Of a DNA stretch of 64,000 nucleotides, positions 1 to 10,576 are shown piece by piece. The notes below the pieces were generated by a model. The model was not told where the DNA came from, did no database searches, and saw nothing but the letters and a program-made list of their open reading frames with translations. This DNA comes from Buxus sempervirens (Eukaryota > Streptophyta > Magnoliopsida > Buxales > Buxaceae). The first letter of the stretch is position 1. The number at the start of each line of letters is the position of its first letter. The translations under genes were made by a program, and so were the position numbers. The DNA lies in assembly GCA_947561395.2 (NCBI GenBank), contig OX387183.1, forward strand, positions 42,514,901-42,578,900, read 5' to 3'.

Positions 1-1806
1 TTTAACAGAATAAACAAAGAAAAAGAAATAAATGTAATTTCAAAGGGGAATGATAGTGCTGCAAAGAACATTAGCTCATCTCTGGACCGGGTCTTGTCCC
101 TCATGGCCCAAATGAACATTGCAAAACCACCATTGGTCATCAATTGCAGTCCATCCACCTTTACTTCACCCATTCAGTCAAAACCACCATTGGCCATAAA
201 CTGTGACCCTCTTAATGCATCAGTCACTTCTGTGACCCCTCAACCAAAACAACTCCCACCATTGGTCATTGATATCCCTCTCACTCAAATTTCATCATCC
301 AAGTCTAAACTTCCTCCCTTGGTGAAAAATGTCCCCAAGCCTTCCTACTCTGAATCGGTTGTACCATGGAACTACAGTGAAGCTTTTACCACTACATGCC
401 CTGCAGCTAAAAGCAAGGAAGAAGTGAACCTCATGATGAGGTCAGGAAAAAGTGTAGGGGTGGAAGGAAAACAAAAGGAAACAGAGAAGGAGAAGGAAAA
501 AGAAAAAAATAAAGGAAAGGCCAAGATAGGGGATGATGCCCCTCAGGTAACTAACAGTGAGGCTGCTGAACTCATCAAGATCATAAAAAAGAGTGAATTC
601 AATGTTGTTGAGTAGTTAAATAAAGTCCTTGCCCAGATCTCAATTCTGGGATTATTATTGAATTCTGAAAAACATAGGGAATCTCTGTTAAAGGTACTTC
701 AGGGGGCCCATGTGCCTAAAAATATTGAACCAAACCAACTAGGCCGGATGGTTGGTCAAATTTTATCCCACAATGTGATAACTTTTTCTGAGACTGAAAT
801 CAGTCCAGCAGGGTACCATCATGTTGATCCTTTGCACATAGCTGTGCTCAGTAAGGGTTGCATGATAGCCCGGGTTTTAATTGATAATGGGTCGGCTCTC
901 AATGTCTGCCCATTGATAACCTTTGTTAAGCTCAATTTGGAGCAAAACAAAATAAAACAAAATGGAAGAATCATAAGAGCATTTGACAGCTCTAAAACAC
1001 ACTCCCGAGGGGAGGTTGAACTGCCGATCACAATTGGACCGTATATTTTCAACATCACATTTGAAGTGATGGATATACCTGCAGCCTTCAACCTACTCCT
1101 AGGAAGGCCGTGGATTCATACGGCTAGGGCTATACCATCTACCCTCCACCAAAGAGTCAAATATATCAGAGGGCAAAAGGTGATTACTGTCCTAGCCGAA
1201 AATTTGGTGCCTCCCATGTGGTCCCCTGATGTACCCTGTATAAACATGGAAATGACTACTGATAAGATGTCATTTCACTCTTTCCAATTTGAAACTGTTA
1301 ATTTCATACCTGGGGGGTATCAGGAAAAAGAAGGAAAATTGACCTGTGCTGAGAAAATGGTCAAGAATGTGCTGGAAAAGTACAACTTTCACCCTGGAAA
1401 AGGTCTGGGGGTTAACCTGCAAGGAAGGATAGAACCGATAAAGGTTAAGAAGATGGTTCATAGAGCAGGATTGGGGTCCAAGCCAAGGAAATGGAGAAGT
1501 CAGAAGGAAATAGAAGACATAAAATTCCCGCACATCAGGGAAACTTTTCCTAAGCTTTCTCACATGATTCAGCTGTCTCCTCCTGAGGATCAGTCCAAAC
1601 CCCCATACTACAATGTCAACCCATTCCAGAAACCCAAGTCCTCAACCGTGCAACCATATGTTCCACCTTCACCTCCACAAGCATTAGGTGGGCCTGGGCC
1701 ACAGGCAGAACAGGAGCAGGATTTTTCTGAGGACGTGGGAGCATTCTTTGCCATGACAGAAGGCAACCAAGAAGAAGTAGCAGAGGAGTTACCTTTTATT
1801 GATTGA
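1..1806 (+). pseudogene. Ogre1 gag C-terminus, aspartic protease and G-patch (partial, one internal stop)
   Basis: Frame 1 is open from the first base and runs to a TGA at 1804-1806, with one internal TAG at 613-615 that replaces an expected Gln before LNKVLAQIS. The N-terminal part is Pro/Lys-rich gag tail with a highly charged KEKEKEK stretch. The aspartic protease follows: catalytic DNGSA motif near 883-897, then a LLLGRPWIH motif near 1100. A glycine-rich G-patch-like segment (GKGLGVNLQGRIEPI) lies near 1400-1440. The same order (DNGSA, GRPWMH, G-patch) recurs in Ogre2 on the other strand, which supports the call. The protease would process the polyprotein. The ATG at 94 is probably not a true start, because the frame is open before it. 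Confidence 0.85.
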
Positions 1807-2326
1807 GATGCAGTAGAAGTCCCATCTGGGACAAGCCCTACAGAAGAAGCAGGCGATGCAACTCACCCAGTATTGGTGATTTCAGATGCAGACCCTGAGC
1901 TTGAGGAGCAGGCTTGTATCCCTGCCCCAGATTCTTTTATTTTGAACAATTGGGAGGAAACTCCCCTTACTTTTGAAGCCGCGTTTGTTTGGCAAACATA
2001 CATGGCTTCCAAAAAAAAAAAACTTTATTAGTGGAATGCCCTTTTCCTGAAGGTTTTAATGAGCCTTCGTCTTCAGGGAAAGATTTTGTAGAAGGCTCTC
2101 AAAAAACACAAAAAGATTTTTAAATTTTTTCTAGAAAAGATAAAGTTTTCAAAAAGGTCCAAACCATTTATGAACCATATAAGCAAACGGAATTGGATCA
2201 GGTTGATTATGACTTCGACCTCGAGCTCGAATTTGACCTAATGGGAGTTGAAGAAGAGACCGAGGACGAAGAAGACGACCCTCCAAAGGAAATCACATAT
2301 CAATTGGAGCGTCATGAAAAGGGGGT
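1807..2326 (+). pseudogene. Ogre1 acidic pro-pol linker
   Basis: After the 1804 stop the same frame stays open to a TAG near 2029. After that comes an AT-rich patch, then a strongly acidic coding-like stretch (EEETEDEEDD) reaching the motif ERHEKG at about 2307-2325. Ogre2 has the corresponding ERHEKG at the start of its pol (about 51250). The frame is cut two bases past this motif by the LARD element and resumes at 10577 with a PNIEET segment matching Ogre2's ANIEET. Ogre elements are known to carry an intron between pro and RT; I cannot place its splice sites here. Confidence 0.6.
2322..2326. repeat. Target-site duplication GGGGT, left copy
   Basis: The 5 bp GGGGT directly before the LARD LTR is repeated at 10572-10576 directly after the other LTR. 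It fixes both ends of the nested element. Five-base duplications are normal for Ty3/gypsy integrases. Confidence 0.93.
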
Positions 2327-2874
2327 TGTACCGCCCCGGATCCGAGTCACATGAAAAACTCGTAACTCGTATCCAGAGGTTATTATAATTAACAGGATCG
2401 CACTACCAGAGTAAAGAAAACATGAACTAAATAGTTCTAAGCATTAGAGAGCGCTAAACAATCCCAAAGTAAAACGCACATGACTAAATTTCACTACCCG
2501 CAATTATCCGCTCTCCATACGTATCTGAAAAAAACAAACAGAAATAAAAGAGTGAGATACGAATATCTCAGCGAGTAGCACATGCATGCATAAATACACA
2601 TCTGCAAATTTAAAACTTCTATGATCGGATAATCAGACGAGAAAACGAGAAATAACTATAAGCAGTTAACATTGGTAATACCCTGGTCAACAAAACCCAG
2701 ATCAGTTCCAGAAAACATTATCATTTTTATCCATGCTTCAACAAATCAAATTCCACTACTTATCCCATGGTATCCAACCGGTAAATACATAACAAAACCA
2801 CATGGTCAATGTCATACAAATATTTGATTGGGTAATCAACATGCCAGAGCGACCTCCACACCTCCATGTACACA

Positions 2875-2995
2875 GTTCCGGCCTACTCAGGGTTTCGGAT
2901 ACTCTGAAATGACGGCCTACTCAGGGTTTCGTCATCCAATGCCGGCCTACTCAGGGTTTCGGCATTGACAACCAGGCCTACTCAGGGTTTCTGGC
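2875..2995. repeat. Four hairpins with constant loop and different arms (LARD 3' LTR)
   Basis: The 15-mer GCCTACTCAGGGTTT occurs at 2881, 2915, 2945 and 2976, spaced 34, 30 and 31 bp. Each copy is flanked by its own complementary arms: TCCG/CGGA (4 bp), ATGACG/CGTCAT (6 bp), CAATGCCG/CGGCATTG (8 bp) and CCAG/CTGG (4 bp). The loops are identical while the arms differ, and every arm pair is self-complementary. Confidence 0.9.
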
Positions 2996-3599
2996 TGCTC
3001 TACACCAGTCATGGCAACACTCCATGGCCATGCCATTACTCCAATAAAATAAAAGCATCACATTACTAAGCTTAAACATCTGGATCCAGGACAAGCTAGA
3101 CCAAAACAGTAAAACATCGTATAATCTCAATACCAATATCAAGAAAAACCGTTCATTTCACATCATGTAAAACCCATCACAGTTCATCACCTGTCCCTCT
3201 GGACCAAGCAGTATCTCAAGTACTTTCAGCATTTTCTCATTTTCGTAACACATGCCATTCGGAAACAAAACTCAATTCATTCATATCAAGGAAATCCACA
3301 CAACACATTTACAGTTTCCAAACACGTGAAACCAGAATAGAATAACTCCTCAATCAAAACAGTGTATAAAACAAAGTAAATGTAACTGGTAACTCTTAGT
3401 GGTTTGGCATCCGGTACAAAACTCATAAATAACCTAAATTCAACTTGGAAGCTTTTAAGAAGTTAACTAAATTTTCCTCTAATAATTTCATAGGCAAGGT
3501 AGATCCCAAAGTTCCCAAACAAGTGAATAGTGAAGTGGTTTAACCCCTAAGACACCCAATTACTCTTGGCTAATTCAGATTTCCATTTCAGTAAGTAAA

Positions 3600-3872
3600 A
3601 TAGGGTAGGCGCTCACTTCCTGAGGTGGGCGCCAGGTGGACGTCGGTCGGCGGTAAGAAAATTAGGGTAAAAGGTTGCTTCCGCTCACTCGACGCTAGGT
3701 GAGCGCGAGATAGGCGCGAGCTGAGCGCCAGGTTCGCGCGAGCAGAGCGGTCTGTTTTCAGGTGCACGCGAGCTGAGTGCCAGGTTCGCGCGAGCTCGGC
3801 GGTAAGTCAATTTTTAACGGGGCGTTTACCTAAGAGGTGAGCGGCAGTGGGCGCCAGGTTCGCGGATACCCC
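3600..3872. repeat. CpG-rich patch with repeated GCGCCAGGTTCGCG units
   Basis: Within an AT-rich LTR this block is unusually rich in CG dinucleotides. It holds repeated motifs of the type GAGCGCCAGGTTCGCG (for example near 3720, 3775 and 3850). The block recurs at about 9594-9855 in the other LTR. On the element strand it lies downstream of the TATA box, so in the leader rather than the promoter. A similar but unrelated CpG-rich block is in the Tekay LTR (30185-30350). Confidence 0.75.
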
Positions 3873-4298
3873 CTGCGATTTCCAGTTCTCTGTAAATTCG
3901 AGATCTATATCTCTGGCTGGTTTGTTTCGGTCTGTTATTGCTCCAATACCCTCCTAGTACTCCCATAAGACTTCCCAACCACTTTTGGATTTAATCTAAA
4001 TACATTTAATTTCAAGATAAATTTCGGTCTCCGACTCTGTTTCATGCCATTCCAGAAAACTAAAAGAAAACTCAAGAGATCATTTAAACTACAACCATGC
4101 ATCAGAATAATCTCGAGAAAACATAAAACACAAAACCCCAGTTGTAAATTAGTGCTACTCACCTTAGTATTGAAGACCTTCTTCAACTTCCGGCCATCCT
4201 GGGGATTTGACTGCGAGACCTAACCCGCCGGACTGCCGCCCTAACTTTCTCCCGAGCAGCAATTTTTCCCAAATCCCCGAAAACTTATAGGAGCTTCC

Positions 4299-4306
4299 TA
4301 TTTATA
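4299..4306 (-). promoter_or_regulatory. TATA box of LARD 3' LTR
   Basis: Minus-strand TATAAATA, with the copy in the 5' LTR at 10287-10294. About 140 nt downstream both LTRs have a strong splice donor AAG/GTGAGT (intron beginning at 4162 here and 10150 in the 5' LTR). The element transcript is therefore likely to have a leader intron starting inside the LTR. Confidence 0.7.
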
Positions 4307-4581
4307 GACATCGCAAAGTTTTGACCTAATTTCCCTTTTATTCCTCGAATCCCTGTTCTACCCTCTATTAGTATAGGGTTTTCCCCAGATCTTAACTATT
4401 TACCCAATTTATTTCCGGGTCCGAATGTAACCTATTTATAATTCCACTTAAATTTCTTTAACACTAATGAACTACAAATTCCCTAGCAATAAATTCTTTC
4501 TTTTTATTTTTTTTTGACTGTTAATTTATTTTATTCTATTATTTTTATTATTATTATTTTCCTCAAAACTGGGGTTTTACA

Positions 4582-4625
4582 TTCTTTCCCCCTACAAAAA
4601 TTTCGTCCTCGAAATTTAACACACA
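4582..4625 (-). other. Polypurine tract and relic of chromovirus pol tail in LARD
   Basis: Directly beside the 3' LTR the minus strand reads a purine-rich GTAGGGGGAAAGAA, the expected position and composition of a PPT. Just upstream is AAATTTCGAGGACGAAATTT, a 20-mer also present at 23827-23846, where it is the last part of the Tekay pol. LARD thus keeps the extreme end of a chromovirus pol although the rest is gone, and its orientation is minus. Confidence 0.8.
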
Positions 4626-5616
4626 GCTCCATGCCAACTTTCGCAGTCAAATTTCATTTCATGATTTGATTATCAAAGCCGGAAATTTCTTAACTTAAAA
4701 TACTGTAGAAGAAATCCGCAAACCTTCTATTCTCAATCTTTCCATATAAATGCGTCGGCCTATATGAAAATTTTGAGCAGGAAATTTGCAATTTCTACTA
4801 GTGGTTAACTTGAATATATTCATAACAATATCTGCCTTATGCATTTATACACTTTCCTATTTGTACTAATAAATATCCCAATTGCTTAGGTTTCGCACTC
4901 AGTGTAGTTCCGCATGGTACCCTGCTTCACCACACCTTGATATGCAGCCCACTCAACTGGCTCAACAATCATCAGATAGCACTCAGCAGTAAATAGACAT
5001 TAGATATCATTTAGCAACAACAATAAATTCAGTAACTCACTCATCCTCAATTTCTTTAATCTATAATTGCATAGTTTATCCTTACTATACACATATTTAT
5101 TTTATTTATTATTATTATATTTTTTTTTTCAGTTTGATCCGAAGGTTTCACAAAGTTTCAGAAGCAAGTCTTTACACAGAATTCCCTTACTACTGCTAAG
5201 CTGATAAAATTTTAAAGCTTCACTGAGCGATGGGTTAGACCTAGCAATTAACCATGCGCACCCTTACCCAAAAAAAAATTTTGTTACCTATTCGGAGGAT
5301 CCAAACCGGCGCTTATAAACACACAAGAAGGAAATTTTTTTTTTCTGAGATTTTGGGTTTTTAGAACCCGACCCTTCAACATAACTCGACCGGCCCAACC
5401 AACCCAGCTGGCCATTTCCCCCCTCTCCTTTTTATGCAAACCAGAACCCCAAAAAAAAATTCGACCCTCGCCCAAAACCCTTTTCCCCTTTCTTTCTTCT
5501 TCCCTTCGATACACCCCCGCTCGGCCATTTTTCCATTCGCCGAGCTCTATTCACTCGGCGGAGACTGGATTTTACCCGACGCGAGCTCACCATCTCCACC
5601 GATTCGCCACGACAAG
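4626..5616. other. LARD core, promoter side of the internal plus-strand gene
   Basis: No coding frame of length is supported. The stretch to about 5280 is AT-rich. From about 5300 it becomes C-rich on the plus strand and ends in a short GC-balanced stretch with a good donor (ACAAG/GTAGGC at 5616/5617). I read it as the promoter and first non-coding exon of the gene at 6424-7833. No clear TATA box stands out. Confidence 0.45.
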
Positions 5617-6423
5617 GTAGGCGCTTACCCCCTCTGAAAAAAAAATCCTTTCATGAGATTAGGGCATCGCGATTTAGAGAAAAGAAAAACTTTCTGTTCG
5701 CCAGATGAATGTGATGTTTCACCATTGATTTTTTTTTTTGATCTCTTTTTTTTTTTCTACTTCAATTGCACTAACCTATCGTGGATTTGTGGCTTCGGTC
5801 TTGCGAAAATTTCTCTCTTTTTTTTTTTTTTTGCATTTTGACTACCCGAGACAATGGAAACCCCAACTTTCCATTTCGGTTAACCTAGAGTTTGGGCGCG
5901 GCATATTGGCTCTATTTGAAGTTTCATTTCTCTATCTGGTATTTTTTTTTATCACTCTAATCGGTCATTCGTGGTCGATCTCAAAGAAGAAATATTTCTG
6001 TTTCTTCGCATGCGACCGCCCGAACCATGGAATCCCAAAAAAAATTTTCTGTTTAACCTAGAAATGGAGTGCGACCCTCGGGTTCCCCTAAAAAAATTTT
6101 TTTTTTCTACTTTGCTCTCCATGCTGAGGTGATAGTGGATATATATATATTTTTTGACATTTCTATGCTGTGTTAGACTTTAATTCTGTCGATCATCATT
6201 CTTTTTTTTTTCTTAGCCTTGCTGCCGAATTCAGAGGGTGTTGTAAATTTGATTTATTATAAATTTTTTTTTCATTTCCACCTCTTGGTTATATAAAAGA
6301 AAATTTTTCCTTCAATTGCATTTGTTGAACTATTGATGCTGACTAATTCTGGTTTCTATTGGTTTGTTATTTTGTTGTTGTTGTTTTTTTTTTTTTTCCA
6401 AAATTCCTGGTTCCAAATCTTAG
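5617..6423 (+). other. Predicted leader intron of the LARD internal gene
   Basis: The segment begins GTAGGC and ends CAAATCTTAG immediately before the ATG at 6424. It is very T-rich throughout, with several runs of ten or more T, as plant introns are. The splice site touching the start codon argues that the ATG is the real start. Not proven without RNA. Confidence 0.6.
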
Positions 6424-7833
6424 ATGACTAGAACTTCATCTGGGAATCCCTCGAAGAGGTCTAGGGTTGAGCCTAGAGACATTAGATTTCATTCCGACAA
6501 GGAGAGGGATATATACACTAGGTATCTGCAGCATCGTGCAGTTCTATTAGAGAGAGAGGTTAGGTTTGATGATTTTGTTTCTTCTATAAAGGATAATTTC
6601 AGAGTCCGTGGTTGGTTACCCGTGTTTAGTGGCTTCACTCCCACTTGCGAGGAGCTAGTTCGGGAGTTTTATAGCAATATTCATGATATCTCTCCTGATC
6701 AAGCCTCCTTCTATGCCTATATCCGAGGTACCCGGTTTCAGATTTCTCCTGAGTTTGTAGCTGCCAGTCTTAGGGTCCTTAGGGTAGAGCACCCGATATA
6801 TCCATACTCCAGTGGGACTATGCCTGATTTTTCTGCCGCCGCCACATTCCTTATGGGCCGGCCTACTGAGTATTCTGGGGTGGGCCCTCTCCATACTTCG
6901 GGGTTCCCTGCCGATGTTGCTATCCTATCTAGGATTGTTTTTACCGATCTCTGGCCCGTTTCTCATCTTTCCTCTCTTCCCAGCTCTCGTGTTCTGCTTC
7001 TCTATGCCATCCTGAGGGGAGATTCCATTGATCTTCCTTCGTTGGTTATTTCTGTCATGCTTGGGGTGCATGAGGACCATAGGCGGTTGATCTCATTACC
7101 TTACGATTGTTTGATATCTAGACTCGTTTCTGCTTCTCCAGCCGTGTACCCTAGTTTTATTATCTCACCTCTCAGTCAGCCTATTTGCAGAGCTACTGCA
7201 GGTGTCTCCCGGGGTAGGAGGGCTGCGATTTCTGCTGCCGTGCCCCGCCCCTCTGTTCCTTCGACTTCTTCCTTGCCAGATCCTCCCTCCGTCTTGGTCC
7301 TACCCACTCCTACTGACATTCCCTCTTCTTCTTCCCTTCCCTCATTTTCTGACTTCGCGTCTTCCTCTCATTTTCTCTCTTCCACTGACCTCCCATCTTC
7401 TTCTGATGCTCCCCCGGCTCCTACTTCGGACCCTCCTCCTTCTACATTTGAGGGTCTCTCCACTCTGGTTGCTACTCTGACAGGTGAGGTGAGGGCACTG
7501 GGACACCACGTACTCCAGGTGTTGCGAGCCTAGACAGTGATACAGCAGACCCAGGTGGAGATGTTTGAGACCATGTCGACTCTGCAGGGGCAGGTGCAGT
7601 CTATGCAGGCCACACATCGCCAGCTATTGCAGTATTTTCTGGATGATGACATGTCCAGTCCTGAGGTCACTATGGATGAGGATTCAGGTGATACCGAGCC
7701 TATGGGTGGTGACGGTAGTGGAGTTGGTGGGAGCGGGGATGATGCTGGTGCGGCAGAGACTGGCGAGGGTGATGCAGATACAGGAGGGGACGATGCAGAT
7801 ACAGGAAGGGATGATGCAGATCCTCCTAGTTGA
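6424..7833 (+). pseudogene. Retroelement-associated 'putative plant transposon protein' ORF with one internal stop
   Basis: A 369-codon frame from ATG 6424 ends at a TAG (7531-7533). The same frame continues at once with TVIQQTQVEMFETM to a TGA at 7831-7833, so the stop very likely replaces a Gln codon; about 469 codons in total. The N-terminal third is basic (SKRSRVEP). Residues about 35-250 resemble the domain family annotated as 'putative plant transposon protein', common in plant LARD-type elements: a WLPVFSGF motif, CEELVREFYSN, and an RGTRFQISPEFVAASL segment. Then follow a Ser/Pro-rich linker, a short coiled-coil-like part and an acidic Asp/Gly-rich tail. It is coded opposite to the LTR direction. 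Molecular function unknown; the domain call is from memory of motifs, not a search. Confidence 0.7.
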
Positions 7834-8315
7834 CACTATGTTTTATTTCCCCTTTTTTTTTTTTTGTATACTGTGTTTATCAGGTGATTTTCGTGGTTTG
7901 AGGGCTTAGCCCATACTCTTATGTACAGGCGTTATATAGCAGTTTTTCTGAAAAATTTTAGGTTATTATTATCCTTTTTTTTTCATCATCATTTTTTTTT
8001 TCAAACCTTGTAGGTCAGTGTTTATATTGTATATATTAGCGATCTTTTGTTGGCTCCCCGTCTATCTTTAATTTATCCTGTGGTCTTAATGTGTAGGTTA
8101 TTCTTATTATTTATTTTTTTTTTATACATATATATATACACAAATCATACTACATTAATAACCACAAATAGAACAAATGTAAAATAAAATACTCACACCT
8201 ATTTTTTTTTCTCCTACTCCTTGTATTTCTACCTAACGGCACACAATTCCCCAAAGTAATCCTAGATTCTTTTCTAAATCCTACGTCATGTTTTCTCTTT
8301 ACAACTCTGATAGCT
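7834..8315. other. LARD core, downstream of the internal gene
   Basis: AT-rich DNA with T runs, a short TATATATATAC microsatellite near 8127-8142, and no supported gene. On the plus strand it is the likely 3' UTR and terminator region of the preceding gene; on the minus strand it is the leader just after the PBS. Confidence 0.5.
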
Positions 8316-8326
8316 CTCTGATACCA
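8316..8326 (-). other. LARD primer-binding site (initiator-Met tRNA type)
   Basis: The minus strand reads TGGTATCAGAG two bases after the 5' LTR. This matches the classic plant PBS complementary to the 3' end of initiator-Met tRNA, as used by many chromoviruses. The same site stands at 28594-28605 in the Tekay element. Confidence 0.88.
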
Positions 8327-8328
8327 TC

Positions 8329-10571
8329 TGTAACGCCCCGGATCTGAGTCACATGAAAAACTCGTAACTCGTATCCAGAGGTTATTATAATTAACAGGAT
8401 TGCACTACTAGAGTAAAGAAAAAATGAACTAAATAGTTCTAAGCAATAGAGAGCGCTAAACAATCCCAAAGTAAAACTCACATGACTAAATTTCACTACC
8501 CGCAATTATCGGCTCTCCATACGTATCTGAAAAAAACAAACAGAAATAAAAGAGTGAGATACGAATATCTCAGCGAGTAGCACATGCATGCATAAATACA
8601 CATCTGCAAATTTAAAACTTCTAATATCGGATAATCAGACAAGAAAACGAGAAATAACTATAAGCAGTTAACATTGGTAATACCCTGATCAACAAAACCC
8701 AGATCAGTTCCAGAAAACATTATCATTTTTATCCATGCTTCAACAAATCAAATTCCACTACTTATCCCATGGTATCCAACCGGTAAATACATAACAAAAC
8801 CACATGGTCAATGTCATACAAATATTTGATTGGGTAATCAACATGCCAGAGCGACCTCCACACCTCCATGTACACAGTTCCGGCCTACTCAGGGTTTCGG
8901 ATACTCTGAAATGACGGCCTACTCAGGGTTTCGTCATCCAATGCCGGCCTACTCAGGGTTTCGGCATTGACAACCAGGCCTACTCAGGGTTTCTGGCTGC
9001 TCTACACCAGTCATGGCAACACTCCATGGCCATGCCATTACTCCAATAAAATAAAAGCATCACATTACTAAGCTTAAACATCTGGATCCAGGACAAGCTA
9101 GACCAAAACAGTAAAACATCGTATAATCTCAATACCAATATCAAGAAAAACCATGTAAAACCCATCACAGTTCATCACCTGTCCCTCTGGACCAAGCAGT
9201 ATCTCAAGTACTTTCAGCATTTTCTCATTTTCGTAACACATGCCATTCGGAAACAAAACTCAATTCATTCATACCAAGGAAATCCTCACAACACATTTAC
9301 AGTTTCCAAACACGTGAAACCAGAATAGAATAACTCCTTAATCAAAATAGTGTATAAAACAAAGTAAATGTAACTGGTAACTCTTAGTGGTTTGGCATCC
9401 GACACAACACTCATAAATAACCTAAATTCAACTTGGAAGCTTTTAAGAAGTTAACTAAATTTTCCTCTAATAATTTCATAGGCAAGGTAGATCCCAAAGT
9501 TCCCAAACAAGTGAATAGTGAAGTGGTTTAACCCCTAAGACACCCAATTACTCTTGGCTAATTCAGATTTCCATTTCAGTAAGTAAAATAGGGTAGGCGC
9601 TCACTTCCTGAGGTGGGCGCCAGGTGGACGTCGGTCGGCGGTAAGAAAATTAGGGTAAAAGGTTGCTTCCGCTCACTCGACGCTAGGTGAGCGCGAGATA
9701 GGCGCGAGCTGAGCGCCAGGTTCGCGCGAGCCGAGCGGTCTGTTTTCAGGTGCACGCGAGCTGAGCGCCAGGTTCGCGCGAGCTCGGCGGTAAGTCAATT
9801 TTTAACGGGGCATCTACCTAAGAGGTGAGCGGCAGTGGGCGCCAGGTTCGCGGATACCCCCTGCGATTTCCAGTTCTCTGTAAATTCGAGATCTATATCT
9901 CTGGCTGGTTTGTTTCGGTCTGTTATTGCTCCAATACCCTCCTAGTACTCCCAGAAGACTTCCCAACCACTTTTGGATTTAATCTAAATACATTTAATTT
10001 CAAGATAAATTTCGGTCTCCGACTCTGTTTCATGCCATTCCAGAAAACTAAAAGAAAACTCAAGAGATCATTTAAACTACAACCATGCGTCAGAATAATC
10101 TCGAGAAAACATAAAACACAAAACCCCAGTTGTAAATTAGTGCTACTCACCTTAGTATTGAAGACCTTCTTCAACTTCCGGCCATCCTGGGGATTTGACT
10201 GCGAGACCTAACCCGCCGGACTGCCGCCCTAACTTTCTCCCGAGAAGCAATTTTTCCCAAATCCCCGAAAACTTATAGGAGCTTCCTATTTATAGACATC
10301 GCAAAGTTTTGACCTAATTTCCCTTTTATTCCTCAAATCCCTGTTCTACCCTCTATTAGTATAGGGTTTTCCCCGGATCTTAACTATTTACCCAATTTAT
10401 TTCCGGGTCCGAATGTAACCTATTTATAATTCCACTTAAATTTCTTTAACACTAATGAACTACAAATTCCCTAGCAATAAATTCTTTCTTTTTATTTTTT
10501 TTTTTGACTGTTAATTTATTTTATTCTATTATTTTTATTATTATTATTTTCCTCAAAACTGGGGTTCTACA
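8329..10571 (-). repeat. LARD 5' LTR
   Basis: The 2243 bp partner of 2327-4581, in the same orientation and with the same internal landmarks. Hairpin array loops begin at 8883; CpG-rich patch about 9594-9855; TATA box 10287-10294; splice donor at 10150. It is the promoter-bearing copy for the minus-strand transcript. Confidence 0.93.
8877..8997. repeat. Four hairpins with constant loop (LARD 5' LTR copy)
   Basis: Same four-unit array as at 2875-2995, with identical loops and arms, so the array was present before this insertion. Confidence 0.88.
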
Positions 10572-10576
10572 GGGGT
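10572..10576. repeat. Target-site duplication GGGGT, right copy
   Basis: Matches 2322-2326. The Ogre1 pol frame resumes directly after it. Confidence 0.93.

Larger units (their letters stand above)
2327..4581 (-). repeat. LARD 3' LTR
   Basis: The 2255 bp copy differs from the 8329-10571 copy by scattered substitutions and small indels. One is a 14 bp segment after AAGAAAAACC near 3150 that is missing from the other copy. It contains a four-unit hairpin array (2875-2995), a CpG-rich patch (3600-3872), a TATA box (4299-4306, minus) and a splice donor (4162). Confidence 0.93.
2327..10571 (-). mobile_element. LARD-like non-autonomous chromovirus derivative nested in Ogre1
   Basis: Two near-identical direct repeats (2327-4581 and 8329-10571) bound a 3.75 kb core. 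Read on the minus strand each LTR begins TGTAAAACCCC and ends CGGGGCGTTACA. The minus-strand order is 5' LTR (8329-10571), PBS TGGTATCAGAG (8316-8326), core, polypurine tract next to 4582, and 3' LTR (2327-4581). No gag, protease, RT or integrase is present; the core holds one plus-strand gene. LTR ends, PBS and the polypurine-proximal sequence match the Tekay-type element at 23372-30944. It is therefore best explained as a large derivative mobilised by a chromovirus. Low LTR divergence suggests recent insertion. Confidence 0.93.

Noticed and set aside
2875-2995. Regularly spaced direct repeats resembling a small CRISPR array
   Set aside because: Units are 15 bp loops with pairing arms and 15-19 bp variable parts, inside a plant LTR, with no cas genes.
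5434-6061. Short plus-strand frames before the LARD gene
   Set aside because: They lie in the C-rich leader and T-rich predicted intron and encode low-complexity Phe/Ser/Pro runs.
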